Assembly (NCBI RefSeq): GCF_036370855.1
Contig: NC_088101.1
Location: forward strand, 6,951,501 to 7,015,500
Origin: Dromaius novaehollandiae
Taxonomy: Eukaryota > Chordata > Aves > Casuariiformes > Dromaiidae
Direction of reading: 5' to 3'
DNA: 64,000 nucleotides
A model generated the notes under the pieces. The model worked only from the letters and a program-made list of their open reading frames with translations, searched no databases and was not told the origin of the DNA. Positions 49,401 through 60,700 of this stretch are shown piece by piece (the first letter of the stretch is position 1; every line of letters starts with the position of its first letter). Position numbers and translations under genes: made by a program.

Positions 49401-52400
49401 CACGCCACGCAGGGAACAAACCTTCTCCCAGGACAGGCGGGGAGAGCTGCCCAGCTGCCGGCTCAGCTCCTGGCTCAGGCCCACGGTCCAGGCCTCGCTC
49501 GCAATGAGCTCCAGAGAGGTTTGCAGGAACTAGGGCAGAGTGGGAGATGAAGCAAACGCCCCCCTGCCCTTGGCCGGGGCCTTTTGCTCATCCAAGTGGC
49601 CCTGGAGACTGCCGGGCAGAGCTCCCCCTCGCGACAGCCTGTCTCCTCACCCGCCCCTCTTGCAACCTGCCTCTCGCTCTTCCCCTAATGCGCCACTCGA
49701 GGCCCCTGGGCTCGGCACACACCAGAAGCAGGCGGTGCCACGGCATGGGGCCACGCTGGAGGCCTCTGCCCCAGCCTTCGGCTGCATTTGTGCTCAGCTG
49801 TGCCCCACGTGCCGAGAGCAGCTCCTCTGAGCGGGCAGCACCCACAGCTGGGGCAGGCACCGGGGGCTCGGGACGTGCCCGCACCGCTCAGTGCCCAAAC
49901 AGGGAGCCCCCAGGTTGCTCCCACCACTTTTCCTGCCCCCCGTTTGCCCTCTCCAGCAAGGGCCCCCACAGGGACGCTGTACCTTCAGCAGAAGGCTCTC
50001 CCACTCGGCCACGTCCAGGGAGCTCACTGTTGTTCCTGCAAAGCCCGAGGAAGCAAAGCCCTCGCTGTTATCCCAGCGAGCACCACGGCAGAGCCCGGGT
50101 GTCTCCTTTGCAGTCTGATGCCCCAAAGCCTCAGGCCACCAGGCTGACAAGCGCCCGCAAACCCGGCACCGTTCCCTGCTGCCAGGCTGGGGAGCTGAGG
50201 GCATTTTGCTGCCCTCTCCGCCCCCAGCCTCTCCCTCCCGCCAGCACTTTACCTGCCAGGTGCTGCAGCAGCAGGGGGATGTCTGCGGCCCACTTCGCCC
50301 CCACGGCTCCGTGGATCGTGCCGGGGAGCGCCTGCAGCAGCTGCAGGGCCGCGGCTCCACGGCCACCGCCCGCGTGTGGAGCCACTGCCGCCACCACCTA
50401 GGCCAGGGCAGGAGAGAGATGGGCTCGCTCCTGCCCCAGGAGCTGTGGCTACCCTGCAGGCAGGCAGGTCAGCACTGCCCCGGCTTGCAGCAGGCAGCCA
50501 GTGGCTTTGCCCAGGGACTGCCGTGCCACAGGAGGAGCAGGAGCCCCTGACAGGCACCCTGCGACACGCTCCTGCCTCCTCCCGGGGCACCCGGCACCGG
50601 CCTCAGCACCGTCTCTCCTGCCCTCTGCCCTTGCCCCAGCCACAAAAGTTCTTTCCCCGGGGCCCCGCTACTCACCAGCAGGCGAGCCAGCAGGGCCTGG
50701 GGAGCTGGCAGAGCGGCTGTGGGCAGAAAGAAAGGCTGCGTGAGACGCCCAGCCCCACCGGGCCCTGCCCGCCCCATGTCCCATGCCCTCACGCGGGGCT
50801 GAAGGGGACCCCGGCCGCGCCATCTCCGCACAGTCCCTGCCGGGCTCCCGCGCTGAACAGCCGCCGCTGAAGGCAGCCCCAGCACGGCAGGAACCAGCCC
50901 CTGGGCCCCGGCAAGAGCTGGGCGCAGCAGCGCCAGGTGGCTCTGCCCCTGCCCCTGCCCCTGCGCGGGGCTGGCAGGGGACGCAGGCACACGCACTGCC
51001 CTGCGCCCACCCAGCCTGGCACAGCGCGCCATGATTTTCTGCTCCCCACCTGGCTCCTCAGACTCCAGGGCCTCAGGCGCCGCCTCCTCTTGCTCCTGCT
51101 CTGCCCTGTCCCGTCTCTCGGCCAGGCTGCGCAGGCAGCGGCAGAGCGGGACCAACATGCCCGTGTACTTGGCTGGCACCACGTACCACAGCAGCTTCGG
51201 CCACAGGAGCTGCAGGCAAGAACCAGGCCATTTGGCACACTGGCGTTTCCACCCCTCCGGTCCAGTTCCCCCATCGCTGCCGCATCTCCGGCACCGGCCC
51301 AGCCCCTCGGCCTCGCTCCTTCCCTAACTCAGCAGCTGTGGTCTCGCCCTGCCTTCCTCCTCCACCTTCTCTCCCTCTCGCCCGCTGTCCTTCGCACCCC
51401 TTTCCCCCTCCCAGCACCAGCAAGTCCGGCCCCGCAGAGCTCGCCCCAGCTCTTCTCAGCTGCGCTGGTGGCTAAGGTGGGGGGTCCCAGCGCACAGGTG
51501 GAGGACGACTCACTTTGGCCACCGCTCCGGCAGAGACATCCAGCGTGCCCAGCACGTGGGCGCACAGGCTCTGAACAGCCCTTTCTTCCCGCGCTTTCAC
51601 CATGCTAAGGTTTCCCATTGCCTGCAAGACAGACGCGGGAAACACCCGTCACTGCCCCATCCCAGACCTCGCGGTGCATGCGACAGGGAGGCCGCTCCCT
51701 CTGGGGCACTGTGGCCGGCGGCCCTGCTGTGCCGGGCTCCCCGCTGCCAGGGACACCCATGGCAACATGGCACGGCCAGGGCATGGGAGGCAGCCCCGGT
51801 GCCGCACTCTGCCCTTACCAGTCTGCCCGAGGCCCGGCTGAACTCGCTGAAGAGGTGCCCCACCACGTCCCACGCCGAGCAGCCCAGGGCACTGGAGCGC
51901 AGCAGCTCCCCAATGAAATGCAGCACTGCCCTCCTCACCTGCAGTCACGGGAGGCTGCAGTCATGACCCGGCCCAAAGCCCAGCGGAGCTGCCTTCGCCG
52001 TGCTGCAGCCCTTCTGGCTGGGCCGCGCAGCAGCAGTCCTCACTCCCTGGCCGCCACCGGCCTCCAGCCCCGGGCCCTGCCTTGGCCTGTGGCTATGGCC
52101 TTGCCAGGCTCTGCCCGGGAAAAGGGCTGCTGTGCCCCGGTGGCAGCACCAGCCCTGCCCAAACCAGCTCACCTGGGCCGCGGGGTCATGGCACACGGAC
52201 TGCACCAGCTTCGCAAACAGGGGCAGCTTCTCCCTCGTGTCTGGGGCTGCAGGAGACAAGGAGAGGTGGGTGCTGAGGCCGAGCCCCCGTTCCTGCAGGG
52301 ATTCGTCACAGCTCCCCGGCTTTCCATACACAAGCGGGACAGAAAAGCAGGGCCAGACTGCGCGTCAGAAGCAGCAGCAGCATCCCAGGGGGACGCCATT

Positions 52401-55400
52401 TTTCCAGCCTGCCTTACTGACCGTCAGAGCGGACCAGAGCTTGCAGCACTGCCACGGCTGCCACGCGATCGGCCTTGTTCCCGTTCCTCAGCTTGTAGTA
52501 GAGGAACTCGATGGTCTCCTCCGGGCAAATTCGGGCTGTGGGGAAGAAATCACGCTTGGCATCAGTGAGCAGTGTCTTCCCACTCGGGCAGGTTCGCAAG
52601 AGAGCTGCTGGGACACGGCGGTGCGGCACCAGCTCGCCTCTGCTTACCCTGCAGCACCATGCAGCGGCACAGCTCTGCTCTGTGCTCTGGGCTGGGCGGC
52701 TCCATCTCATCGCAGAGCTGTGGGAACAAGGCACGTTTCAGAGAAAGCCGGATCGGCGGGGAGAGGGACAGAAAAGCAACCGCACTGTCAGCGCTCGTCT
52801 CGCGGGTGGCTCTGGGCACAGAGCCACAACCAGAGCCCCGAGCCCCAGGCACATGCAGAGCTGTGCAGCAGCCAAGGCTGCCCAGGAGCCCCAGGCCAGC
52901 GACGCGGCACCAGGCCTTACCTGCTGGTGCACAGCAGTGGCGATGGCCAGATGCCTGGCCCGGGGCACGCGGGTCTGAATGTCTGCCACAGCCCCCAGGA
53001 AATAGCCGAGACTCTGCAAGGGAGTGTGGGAGGGAGGGAGAGGGCGGCTGTCACTGCGAGCCACCCAGAAAGCGAGAAAGCAGCATCGCTGGGAGATGCC
53101 GCGGCTGGAACCCACTTGCAGGGAAACCCCAGCCCCGCACGGGGCTTCTGGCTCATCCTTCCCACAGAGCAGCACCACGAGGTCTCTCTCCTCCACGCAG
53201 CCCTGCCGGGATGGCCTTTCCTGGCACACTGCCCCCCCTTGCACCTCTCCCCGTCACAGGGGCTGGACGCGGCCCTGGGCGTGAGGGCAGAGCTCCTCAC
53301 ACACTCCCAGCCCCGGGAGGCGGCGCAGCCTCCCCTCCCAAGCCACTCGCCCCAGCCACTCACCACTCCCTCCTGGCCCTCCCGCCATGCTGGTTTCTTC
53401 CAGCATGAGCCCAGAAAGCCCTGGGCCCCCATTTCCTCGTTCCTGCTCCAAGGGACCTGGCTCCTTCCAGCACCCCACAGCTCCCCGACACCTCGCGGCA
53501 CCCCCATGGCCCCTGGCCGCGCCATGTCCCGCACAATGCCTCACCACGGTCACCCCAGAGGGGTCCCAGACTTCCCGATACTGGTGCAGCAGCCAGAGGA
53601 GATGCTCCCAGGCGTGCTCACGGTGCTCCTCCACGTGCAGGAGGACACCCATCATGGCACCCATCGCCCTGAGCACAGCCTGCTTGACCTGCCGAGGGAC
53701 GGTGACACGCCGTGTCAAGGGCTGAGGGTCTCTCCAGCGCTCGCCTCCCCCAGACACCAGCCTGCCCTTCCCGCACGGGGGCTTCCCCTTCCCTGTCGCC
53801 CCTGGTGAGAAGGGCTCGCTGGCCAGCACAGAGAGCATTTCCTCCCGGCACCCCCAGCCTCCCCTGTCGAAAGGCCCTGGCATTCGGCCGCTTCCCAGAA
53901 GGCAGCCCCCAGTCCCCGGACTCCCGGCTCGGGGCGCTTTCGCGACCAGCCTGCTCCCTTTGGCCCCTCACACAGTGCCGTGGACAACCCCACCAGCCCC
54001 CGCGGACATCCCCACTGCTGCCCACGGCTGTGAGAGCAGCAACACTCGCCTCTTCCTCCTCGCAGCACCGCCGCTTTCTGCTCACGTAGCAGAAGAGCGG
54101 GTAAACGTGGGCACAGAGCTGGGCAGGCCCCAGGCGAGGGAAGGCACCTTTCTCCCCCTCGCGGAAGTACATGCTTATGCCGCTGCACCACTGCTCCAGA
54201 ACTGCAGCACAAGAAGGGAAACAGGATCGCACCAAAGTCTCTGACTGGTGAAGACCTTGCACTGGCCTGCGGGCCTGCTTTAAGCCCAGGCCAGGCTCGC
54301 CAGGGCACAGGTTGCAAGGAGATCTGCCTTCAGGGACGCGTTGTGCCATGGTCTGAGACACCTGGATGGCAACGCTGCCTTGTTTCTCCCCTCTTCCGCC
54401 CCAGCACCACACCTTCTCCTCCGCACAGCCTCGCTCCCTTCCACCACTGCCCGCTGCAGCCCCGGCCTCCCCCTTCCCAAACGTCTGCCCCTCAGCACAC
54501 GCTTGGAGGTTTTGGCTGTTCTTTCCCATGCTCTCCCTTCAAGCCCACCAACACAAAGCCAGGCTGCCCTCAGGGAAAGGGAGGAGAAGGGGGGGAACAA
54601 AACTGGGCAGAGCTCCGCCAAAGGTAGCTAAAACTGGGAGGCAAGTGCGGGAGCAGAGACCAGGCAGGGACCCAAGAGCTCCTCAGGGCACCTGCACCCA
54701 GCACCATCCCGGCCAGCCCACGGACCCCACCCCCGGCGGCACCCGCTGCTCCCGCACGTTGAGGGCACTTGGCGGCTGCTGAGGCTGGAGCTCGCCGCAG
54801 GCTCAGCCCTGCCGTGCCGGCCCCGAGACCCCGGCGAGGCACCCAGGGCCACCCCGATCCCTCCCCCTCCCCCTTCCCCTTCCCCTTCTCCTTCCCCTTC
54901 CTGTGGCCCAACCATGGACCCAAAACTCACCGCCGCAGACGGCACACAGCATCCGGCCGCTCCCCACCTCGCTCAGCACGCCGCGCAGGGCTGACAGTGT
55001 CGTTGCCGCAAAGGGCACGCACTGCAGGGCTGCAGAGAGGGCAGGGGTGGGCGACCCTGTCAGCCAGAGCCGCCTTGGCCCGCGGGCTCCATCCCCCGGC
55101 AGCGCTGCCGCACCAGGGCCAAGGCTACGGGGCCGCGGGGCTGTGCCAGGGGCAGGGGGACGGGAGAGCTGCCGCAGCACTGGGAGAGGCCCCGGCACGA
55201 GGAGGCTCCTGCCAGGGTGCCCGTGTGCCGGCCGCCTTCCCCGAGGTGCGTGGGAAAGCCCTGGGCACAGCGAGGGCGATGCAGGGCAGAGCCTGGCGTG
55301 TTTGGTCTCTGGCGGGTTCCCTCCAGCCCAGCCCAGACCGTTCTGGGCAGGGGCAGGAGTCCCGTCTCCCGCCCGGCACCCGCTGCAACCCGCAGCAGCA

Positions 55401-56761
55401 GGCTGGGGGGCCGTACCGTAGCGTGTGGCGAGGTTGCGCAGGGTGATGAGGACAAACTCCTCCGACGTCTCCTCCAGGGCCTTCAGGTGGCCCTGCAGCG
55501 CCGACACCACGTCGCACAAGTGGGAGCGGGCCAGCGCCACCAGGACATCACTAGCCGCCGTCCTCACGGAGGCCGTCCCACCCTGGAAGACAGCAGCTCG
55601 CGTGTGGCAGGAGCACGACCGGCCGTCTCCCACGGCTCCGCCTCCAGGCAGGACACACAACCCGTAACTTGACTCCGACCGTCCCTCGCTCACAAACAGC
55701 CCCGCGGCCACCTCTCTGCACAGCCCCGGGCCACCGCCCCAACCCCCCGCCAGGACAAGTCCCAAAGGCTCTCCATAGGACGGCCAGGCCGGGCGCCGGC
55801 GTCCGGGGTCACCCTCAGAGAGAACAAGCTCACCTGGGCCGCTCGCAGGTCCTCCAACGCCACTGCTATCACTCTGTCCACCTCAGAGCTCTGCAGATGG
55901 CTCTCGTCGCCCCACAAGACGCTCTCCAGCTCGCGGTAGGTCTCCGCTCTGCTGCCCTGGGGACACACCGCACACGGCAGCGATGGGACATGCCGCCCCG
56001 CAGCAGCTCCGCCACGCTGACGCCGCGGACGAGCTGCCGGTGCCGCTCAGCACAGCCGTCGGGAGCAGGCGAGAAACCCAGCACTGGGATTTCCTGACCC
56101 CGCCCCCAACCCCGGGGACACCGCCACCTCCTGTGGGAAAGGAGGGCACGCGGGAGCCTCCGCCCAGCACCACCGGCAGGATCAGCGTTTTGGGATGAGG
56201 CGCAGCAGGAGGGCAGAGGTGCCGCTGGGCGAGATCAGCCTGCGGCACTCGGGGAAGCCAGGGTGCTGCGGGGAGCCCTCAAACCCCACGCAGCCCCGCA
56301 GGACGCCCCCGCCTCACCTCGGCGTCTTGCAGCCGGTTCAACAGAGAAGTCACCACGGTGGCAAAGGTAGCGATGGCCACAGGGACAGACCCGGCCGCCT
56401 TGCCACCGTCCTCACCACGCGCAGGTCCCGACTGGGCACCTACACAAGTGAAGAAACCTGGAAGGAAAGCAACCGAGGGTTTGCATCGCTCCAGCAGCCG
56501 CAGGGACGGGCCCCGAGTCGGGCAAACGTCTCCCCAGCCGGAGCATGGGCCGGCAGGAGAGGCCGGTGGAGCCGGCTCTGTGCAGCCTGGGGAAGAGCAG
56601 CCCGGGGCAGCTTGGGGCTGGCCCCAAGCGCGTGACCCTGGCTCTCCCTGTGCCAAGAACATGGGCACCAGCAGGTCCCCGTCCCCCCCACCAGCGTGCT
56701 GGCAGGCGTGGTGCTGAGCGCGGTGCCGGTCCTCACCTCGGAGCGCTCGCAGCACCCCCAT
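41416..56761 (-). CDS. MROH2B-like: maestro heat-like repeat (MROH1/MROH2-type) protein
   Basis: Forty-one exons with GT/AG splice sites and fully compatible phases give an open frame of about 1,598 codons, close to human MROH1/MROH2 lengths as I recall them. The start ATG (56761-56759) sits in GCCGCCATGG. Family hallmarks run in order: …FVLITLRNLA… (exon 4), PEETIEFLYYKLRNGN (exon 10), PKLLWYVVPAKYTGMLVPLC (exon 14), FLYKALGTAL (exon 19), ERERALQV (exon 26), VRQMAVRGLGNAASG (exon 35) and FVLYGAL (exon 37). The whole protein should be an alpha-helical HEAT-like scaffold; molecular partners of the family are poorly known. No signal peptide or membrane segment was noticed. The closest member (MROH2B versus MROH1) is my judgement from the N-terminus. 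It looks intact. Confidence 0.88.
45585..45630. repeat. CA/CG-interrupted dinucleotide microsatellite
   Basis: (CA)n with CGCACA interruptions in the MROH intron between exons 28 and 29. Confidence 0.9.
46905..51938 (-). CDS. MROH2B-like: MROH gene, exons 12-25 (residues ~383-891)
   Basis: Exons: 51819-51938, 51514-51621, 51050-51209, 50676-50716, 50253-50397, 49983-50035, 49422-49529, 48974-49093, 48691-48786, 48377-48526, 47880-48002, 47450-47520, 47130-47265 and 46905-47000. Exon 14 (residues about 459-511) holds the most diagnostic MROH segment, with PAKYTGMLVPLCRCLRSLAE, followed by an acidic EQEQEEAAPEALESEE linker. Exon 20 ends in basic TLKRKK and exon 21 opens with SKARRTRATR, giving a positively charged stretch. 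Several exons are only 41-71 nt, which is usual for the family. Confidence 0.85.
52173..56761 (-). CDS. MROH2B-like: MROH gene, exons 1-11 (residues ~1-382)
   Basis: Exons: 56737-56761 (coding part), 56318-56439, 55834-55956, 55417-55582, 54931-55029, 54086-54201, 53545-53688, 52921-53013, 52648-52717, 52422-52535 and 52173-52246. The first exon codes only MGVLRALR plus one base. Exon 2 has TSLLNRLQD, typical of the first HEAT helix in MROH2-type proteins. Exon 4 carries the conserved SDVLVALARSHLCDVVSAL helix pair. Exon 10 carries the PEE…RNGNKADRV segment. The intron after exon 5 (in gene order, 54931-55029) is ordinary. The intron between exons 4 and 5 is the source of the 59-bp piece found at 59160-59218. 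Confidence 0.85.
54856..54900. repeat. short CCCCTT/CCTTCC tract
   Basis: A C/T-rich tract of CCCCTTCCCCTTCTCC type in an MROH intron, between exons 5 and 6. It is a small relative in composition, not homology, of the 32-37 kb block. Confidence 0.6.
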
Positions 56762-57599
56762 GGCGGCAGGACTCCCTATACAGATGTGCTGCTCCACCAG
56801 CACCTCCTCCCACGGGAGCCGCGAGCCACTGGGCCAGCACCGGCCTCGGGGAGGGGGGGGACCCACAAGGGCCACTGTGACACGCGGGGGCCCCAACGCC
56901 TCACAGAGGGCTGCTGGCAACGTGAGGCTGGGGGGGGGCAGGCACCGGGGACACACCCCCACACACACACCCCAAACGTGGCACTGTCCCAGGCTCCAGC
57001 GCTCGCAGTCGCTCCTCGGCCCCCAGCCCTTTCCAGCGGCGACTGTCTCCTGCCGTCACACAGGGGCAAGTGCTCCGGCAGAGAGGCCCTGGGAGCCAGT
57101 TCGCGCCATTGCTCACACAAGCACCTGGTCATTCGGTCGCCTAGAAAGCCTCGCTGGCACCCGGGGCCTGACGGCATCGGGCCACAAGCTGCCAGGTCAC
57201 ACAGGCTGCAAAGCTGCTCTTCAGTCCCCCGGCCAGCCCACAAGCGTTTTGTTTAGATGTAGCAGCACTAACTCATTACAAGGTCGTGGAATAAAAGCTG
57301 GTGCCAGGTGGAAGGCAACGTTATCGCCCTTCCCTCCGGATTTAGGAGCTGCGTCCCTGCAGCCTCGACGAGCCTTCTGATAGACCCGGGCTCCCTGGGC
57401 TCAGCGCTGCACAAAGGCAAAGCAAAGCTGGTCTTTGCCCCACAGTTCTTGCAAGAGTCCATACTTTAAGAAATTATTAATTACACAGTCTAAATTTAGA
57501 ACTGATTCACTTCTAATACAACTCAGATATCTTTATATATTTTTAACTTTAAAGGTTGAACTTGTTCAGCTTTCCACGTCTCTCGAGGTACTGCTTTCA
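56762..57599. other. upstream of the MROH start; no gene supported
   Basis: GC-rich sequence to about 57240 probably holds the MROH 5' UTR and promoter; no TATA box is evident and no non-coding 5' exon could be fixed. A short C/A-rich ACACACCCC tract lies near 56960. From about 57240 the sequence becomes AT-richer and may include remnants of the retroviral fossil beside it, but no terminal repeat could be defined. Confidence 0.4.
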
Positions 57600-57600
57600 C

Positions 57601-57867
57601 TTAGGTGTAGTGGGTCCAGGAATCAATTCCCTGCAGCTTCACAGCAGCATTTGTTGTTAGCAGTACAAGATACGGTCCTCTCCATTTTTCTCTCAACGGC
57701 TCATCCTTCCAGGTTCGAAGACGCACTCGATCTCCCGGCTGCAATGAATGTACAGGTGAATCTAAAAGCACGGGAGATCTTAACTGGATGTACCTGCGGA
57801 GAGAAGGAAGAACCTTTGCCAGAGACAAGAGAGAATCCCTTAAAATTTGATCCCCCTTAATGTGCAT
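57601..57867 (-). mobile_element. part of the fossil: integrase C-terminal domain
   Basis: WRGPYLVLLTTNAAVKLQG corresponds to the GPY/F module at the end of gammaretroviral pol, preceded by the PGDRVRLRTW SH3-like strand. It is a relic within the same fossil. Confidence 0.85.
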
Positions 57868-57897
57868 TGGAATTGCATTTCCAGTTAAATTTACAGG

Positions 57898-58464
57898 CTA
57901 AGGTTCAGCATACAGAATCTCAAAGGGACTAACTTTCTCCCTACCCCTTGGGGTTATTCCGAGTCTTAATAATGCCCGAGGGAAGACATCAGTCCATTTC
58001 ATCTGAGTCTCCTGACACAGTTTCCCTATCTGTCTCTTCATTGTTTGATTCGTTCTTTCCACTTTTCCCCTGGATTGTGGCCTCCAGGGGGGATGTAAAT
58101 CCCATTTAATTTGCAGTATTTTTGAGATTTCCTGTGCTATTTCTGCTATAAAATGAGGTCCCCTATCCAAAGAAAATCCTTCTCGTACCCCAAATCTTGG
58201 TATGATTTCTTTTAACAACATTTTCACTACCTCCCTTGCTTTATTGCTATGGCACGGCAAAGCCTCAGGCCATCCTGAAAAGGTCTCAGCAATTACCAAC
58301 AAATATTTATGTCCACTACAGCTTGGTAATTCAGAAAAACCAATTTGCCAGTAATCCCCGGGCGTGAAGGCCCTTTTTACTTCCCCTGGCAGGGAGCGGT
58401 TTCTTCTGACTCTCGGGATTATTTCTAAGACAGAGTTCACGTTTTTGTGTAATACCCTTTGCAA
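57898..58464 (-). mobile_element. part of the fossil: integrase core
   Basis: This segment resembles the catalytic core of gammaretroviral integrases: a DYWQIGFSELP start, the YLLVIAETFSGWPEALPC strand-helix region, LDRGPHF and the downstream PQSRGKVERTNQTMKRQ helix. It belongs to the fossil described above and is not a functional gene. Confidence 0.9.
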
Positions 58465-58883
58465 TTAGGAACATACTAATTCCCACAGCAAACCTTGTAG
58501 CTGTTTCAGCCAACGCCTCGGCTCCCATGCGGCTACTAGCGTGCATTTGCTTCATCAGCTTCTTTGTTACCGGCAAAGTTCCCACACATTGTCCAGTAGA
58601 TGTTACCCACCATCCTTCAGAAGTCTTTCTGCACTTCAAGATTTCTGCTAATTTATTTTCTTTTTCAGTGTATACGGGAATTTCCATTTTTAATGTTCTC
58701 TCTGGAACTGATGCTGCTACCAACACGGACAATGCTACGCTTTTTGCAGCCTCATCGGCCCTTTTGTTCCCTTGAACTGTCAGTCTGTCCAGATTGGTGC
58801 ACTTTGCAATGCACTACTGCTGTTTCTTTGGGTTTATTAACTGCTTCGAGTAGTCCCATAGCCTGGTGCCCTCTCTCAGGTAC

Positions 58884-59138
58884 CTAAAGCTCAAATGGCT
58901 TTGTTAGGTTTGGAAGTCCCAATGCGGGAGCACTCAGGAGAGCAATCTTGAGTTCATCAAATCCTTTTTGGCGCTCGGGAGTCCACTCCAGCAAGTCTCC
59001 CGGCCCCTTAACAGCTTCACAGAAAGGCTTTGCCGTTAATCCAAAACGAGGTATGCAGAGGCAACACCACCCAGCCATTCCTAAAAAATCCCCTGAGTGC
59101 TCTTTTTGATTTTGGGGGGGGGGGGGGGCACTGGACAA
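58884..59138 (-). mobile_element. part of the fossil: reverse transcriptase C-terminal end
   Basis: FLGMAGWC…IPRFGLTAKP and LEWTPERQKGFDELK are typical of the connection between gammaretroviral reverse transcriptase and RNase H. A G15 homopolymer (59114-59128) lies at its upstream edge, close to the duplication junction. Confidence 0.85.
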
Positions 59139-59159
59139 ACTGCTTCTTCCCTTTCAATT

Positions 59160-59218
59160 CCTGTCAGCCAGAGCCGCCTTGGCCCGCGGGCTCCATCCCC
59201 TGGCAGCGCTGCCGCACC
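59160..59218. other. 59-bp piece of MROH intron at the duplication junction
   Basis: CTGTCAGCCAGAGCCGCCTT and the following bases match 55057-55115 in the intron between MROH exons 4 and 5 with one mismatch, in the same orientation. The retroviral fossil lies on one side and the copy of 39912 onward on the other. Confidence 0.92.
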
Positions 59219-59442
59219 AAAAGCAGCTAACTGAAAGCCCCTGTTTCTGGCCCCCCAAAACGCAGGCTTTAGCCTCTGCTTCCAACCGCAAAAATGGCGC
59301 GCTAAGCCTCTGCTGCTGATGCAAAACCACAGGGCTTCAGCCCTGCTTCTGAGCTCAGAGACGCAGGGCTTGGGCACCTGGTCTTGGCTCGAACACACAG
59401 CCTCCAGCCCCCAAACCCGCAGGATGTGGCCTCTTTTTGCCC

Positions 59443-59882
59443 GGCAGCCCCGGCCCGCTCGCAGCCCCAGCCCTGGCTCTCCCCCACGTCCCCTCCCCCG
59501 CGGCCGAGCCCCCCCCACTCCTCAGCTGGGGCTGCCGCCCTCCCCGCCCCCAGCGCCACGCGGGGCGACGGAAGTGGGACGGAGGCGCCAGAACGACGGC
59601 AGCCGCGACAGACCAAACTGAGCTTCTCGCACGCGGCGGCCCGCGCATGCGCCCTGGCACCGCCCCGCCCCCGAGCTCCCGGCTCCGCCCCCACCCCCGA
59701 GAGCGGCCCCGGCCCGGCCCCGCCCCCGCACTCCGGACCTCAGAGCGGCCCCGGCCCTGGCAACGGCCCCGCCGCGGCCTGTGTCACGAGCCCGCCGTCC
59801 TCGGCCAGGCCGCGCGCGCTGCAGGGGACTTGCCGGCAGTGCGGGGCGACCGGTGGGACGTGCCGGCAGTGCGGGGCGACCG
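59443..59882. promoter_or_regulatory. CpG island, copy C
   Basis: Duplicate of 40163-40602, with the NRF1-type GCGCATGCGC at 59643-59652 and the plus-strand donor at 59882. The minisatellite side is shortened to about 59225-59420, so the module tail seen in copies A2 and B is missing. Confidence 0.5.
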
Positions 59883-59979
59883 GTGAGTCCCGCTCCCCCG
59901 CCGCGGGACCGGGCTGCCCGTGCCCGGCCCCAGCGCTGCGCCCCCCCCGCACCCGCGGTCCTGCCATGCCCCTGGGGAG

Positions 59980-60590
59980 CAGCCCTGCCCACTGCCCCCT
60001 CGGGGCCCCTCTCAGTGCCTCCCAGTGTCCCCAGTGACCCCGGAGTCCCCAGGCACCTCCCAGTGCCCCCCAGTAGCCCCAGTGCTCCCCGCACCCCCAC
60101 TTGCCCCTCGGTCCCTCTGCTCCCCCTGGGGCCCCTCCCAGCCCTAGTCCTAGTCCCACCCCATCAGCCCTCTCACTCCAGTTCCCCCTGGTCTCCCCGG
60201 GCAACTCTGGGTGCCCCCTCATTTCCCCAGGCACCTCCTGGTATCCCCCAGTGTCCGCAGTATCCCCAAGCACCTCCCAGTGCCCCCAGGGCCCCCGGCT
60301 GCTCCCCCTGCCCCCATCGCCCCAAGCACCTCCCAGTATCCCCAGGCCCCCCAGTGTCCCATATGCCCCCAGGCACCTCCCAGTGCCCCTCAGTGTCCCC
60401 AGTGCCCCCTACTGTGCCCACTTGCCCCTCGGTCCCTCTACTCCCCCTGGGGCCCCTCTCATCCCCAGTCCCACCCCATAGGCCCTACTCACCCCAGAGC
60501 TCCCAGTGCCCCAGGCTGCTCCCACTGCCCCCGTCACCCCCAGGCCCCCCTCACCCCGCTCTCTCCACTCCCCTGTGTCCCCAGGCAGCG
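59980..60590. repeat. C-rich VNTR, copy 2
   Basis: Counterpart of 40700-41310, with the ACTTGCCCCTCGGTCCCTCT block twice (about 60098 and 60418). Small length differences from copy 1 cluster at 60315-60415. Confidence 0.85.
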
Positions 60591-60694
60591 CCACACTGCA
60601 CCAAGGCCACATCTGGGGGGTGGCAGGGCCGGGGCCGGCGCAAGACCCCCCACAGAGCCCCACACGGCTGGCACTTTCCCTGCGAGGACGCAGC

Positions 60695-60700
60695 TTTATT
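60695..60700 (-). terminator. poly(A) signal overlapping stop, second MROH copy
   Basis: Minus-strand AATAAA containing the TAA stop, identical to the arrangement at 41415-41420. Confidence 0.75.

Larger units (their letters stand above)
57600..59150 (-). mobile_element. endogenous retrovirus fossil, gammaretrovirus-like pol
   Basis: A minus-strand remnant of a class I (gammaretrovirus-like, ERV1) pol region. In gene order it has the 3' end of reverse transcriptase (about 59138-58884), an RNase H/integrase N-terminal connection (about 58780-58470), the integrase core (58464-57898) and the integrase C-terminal domain (57867-57601). gag, the protease, most of reverse transcriptase and env were not recognised, and no flanking LTR pair was found. 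It is clearly broken, with several interruptions and internal losses. It is probably old but not ancient, since motifs remain easy to read; without LTRs the age cannot be estimated. Confidence 0.9.

Noticed and set aside
57240-57600. A possible LTR next to the pol fossil
   Set aside because: There is an AATAAA and an abrupt composition change, but no second copy and no reliable terminal boundaries.
57705-57725. GGTTCGA-type tRNA B-box
   Set aside because: It lies inside the integrase C-terminal relic and has no matching A-box or cloverleaf.
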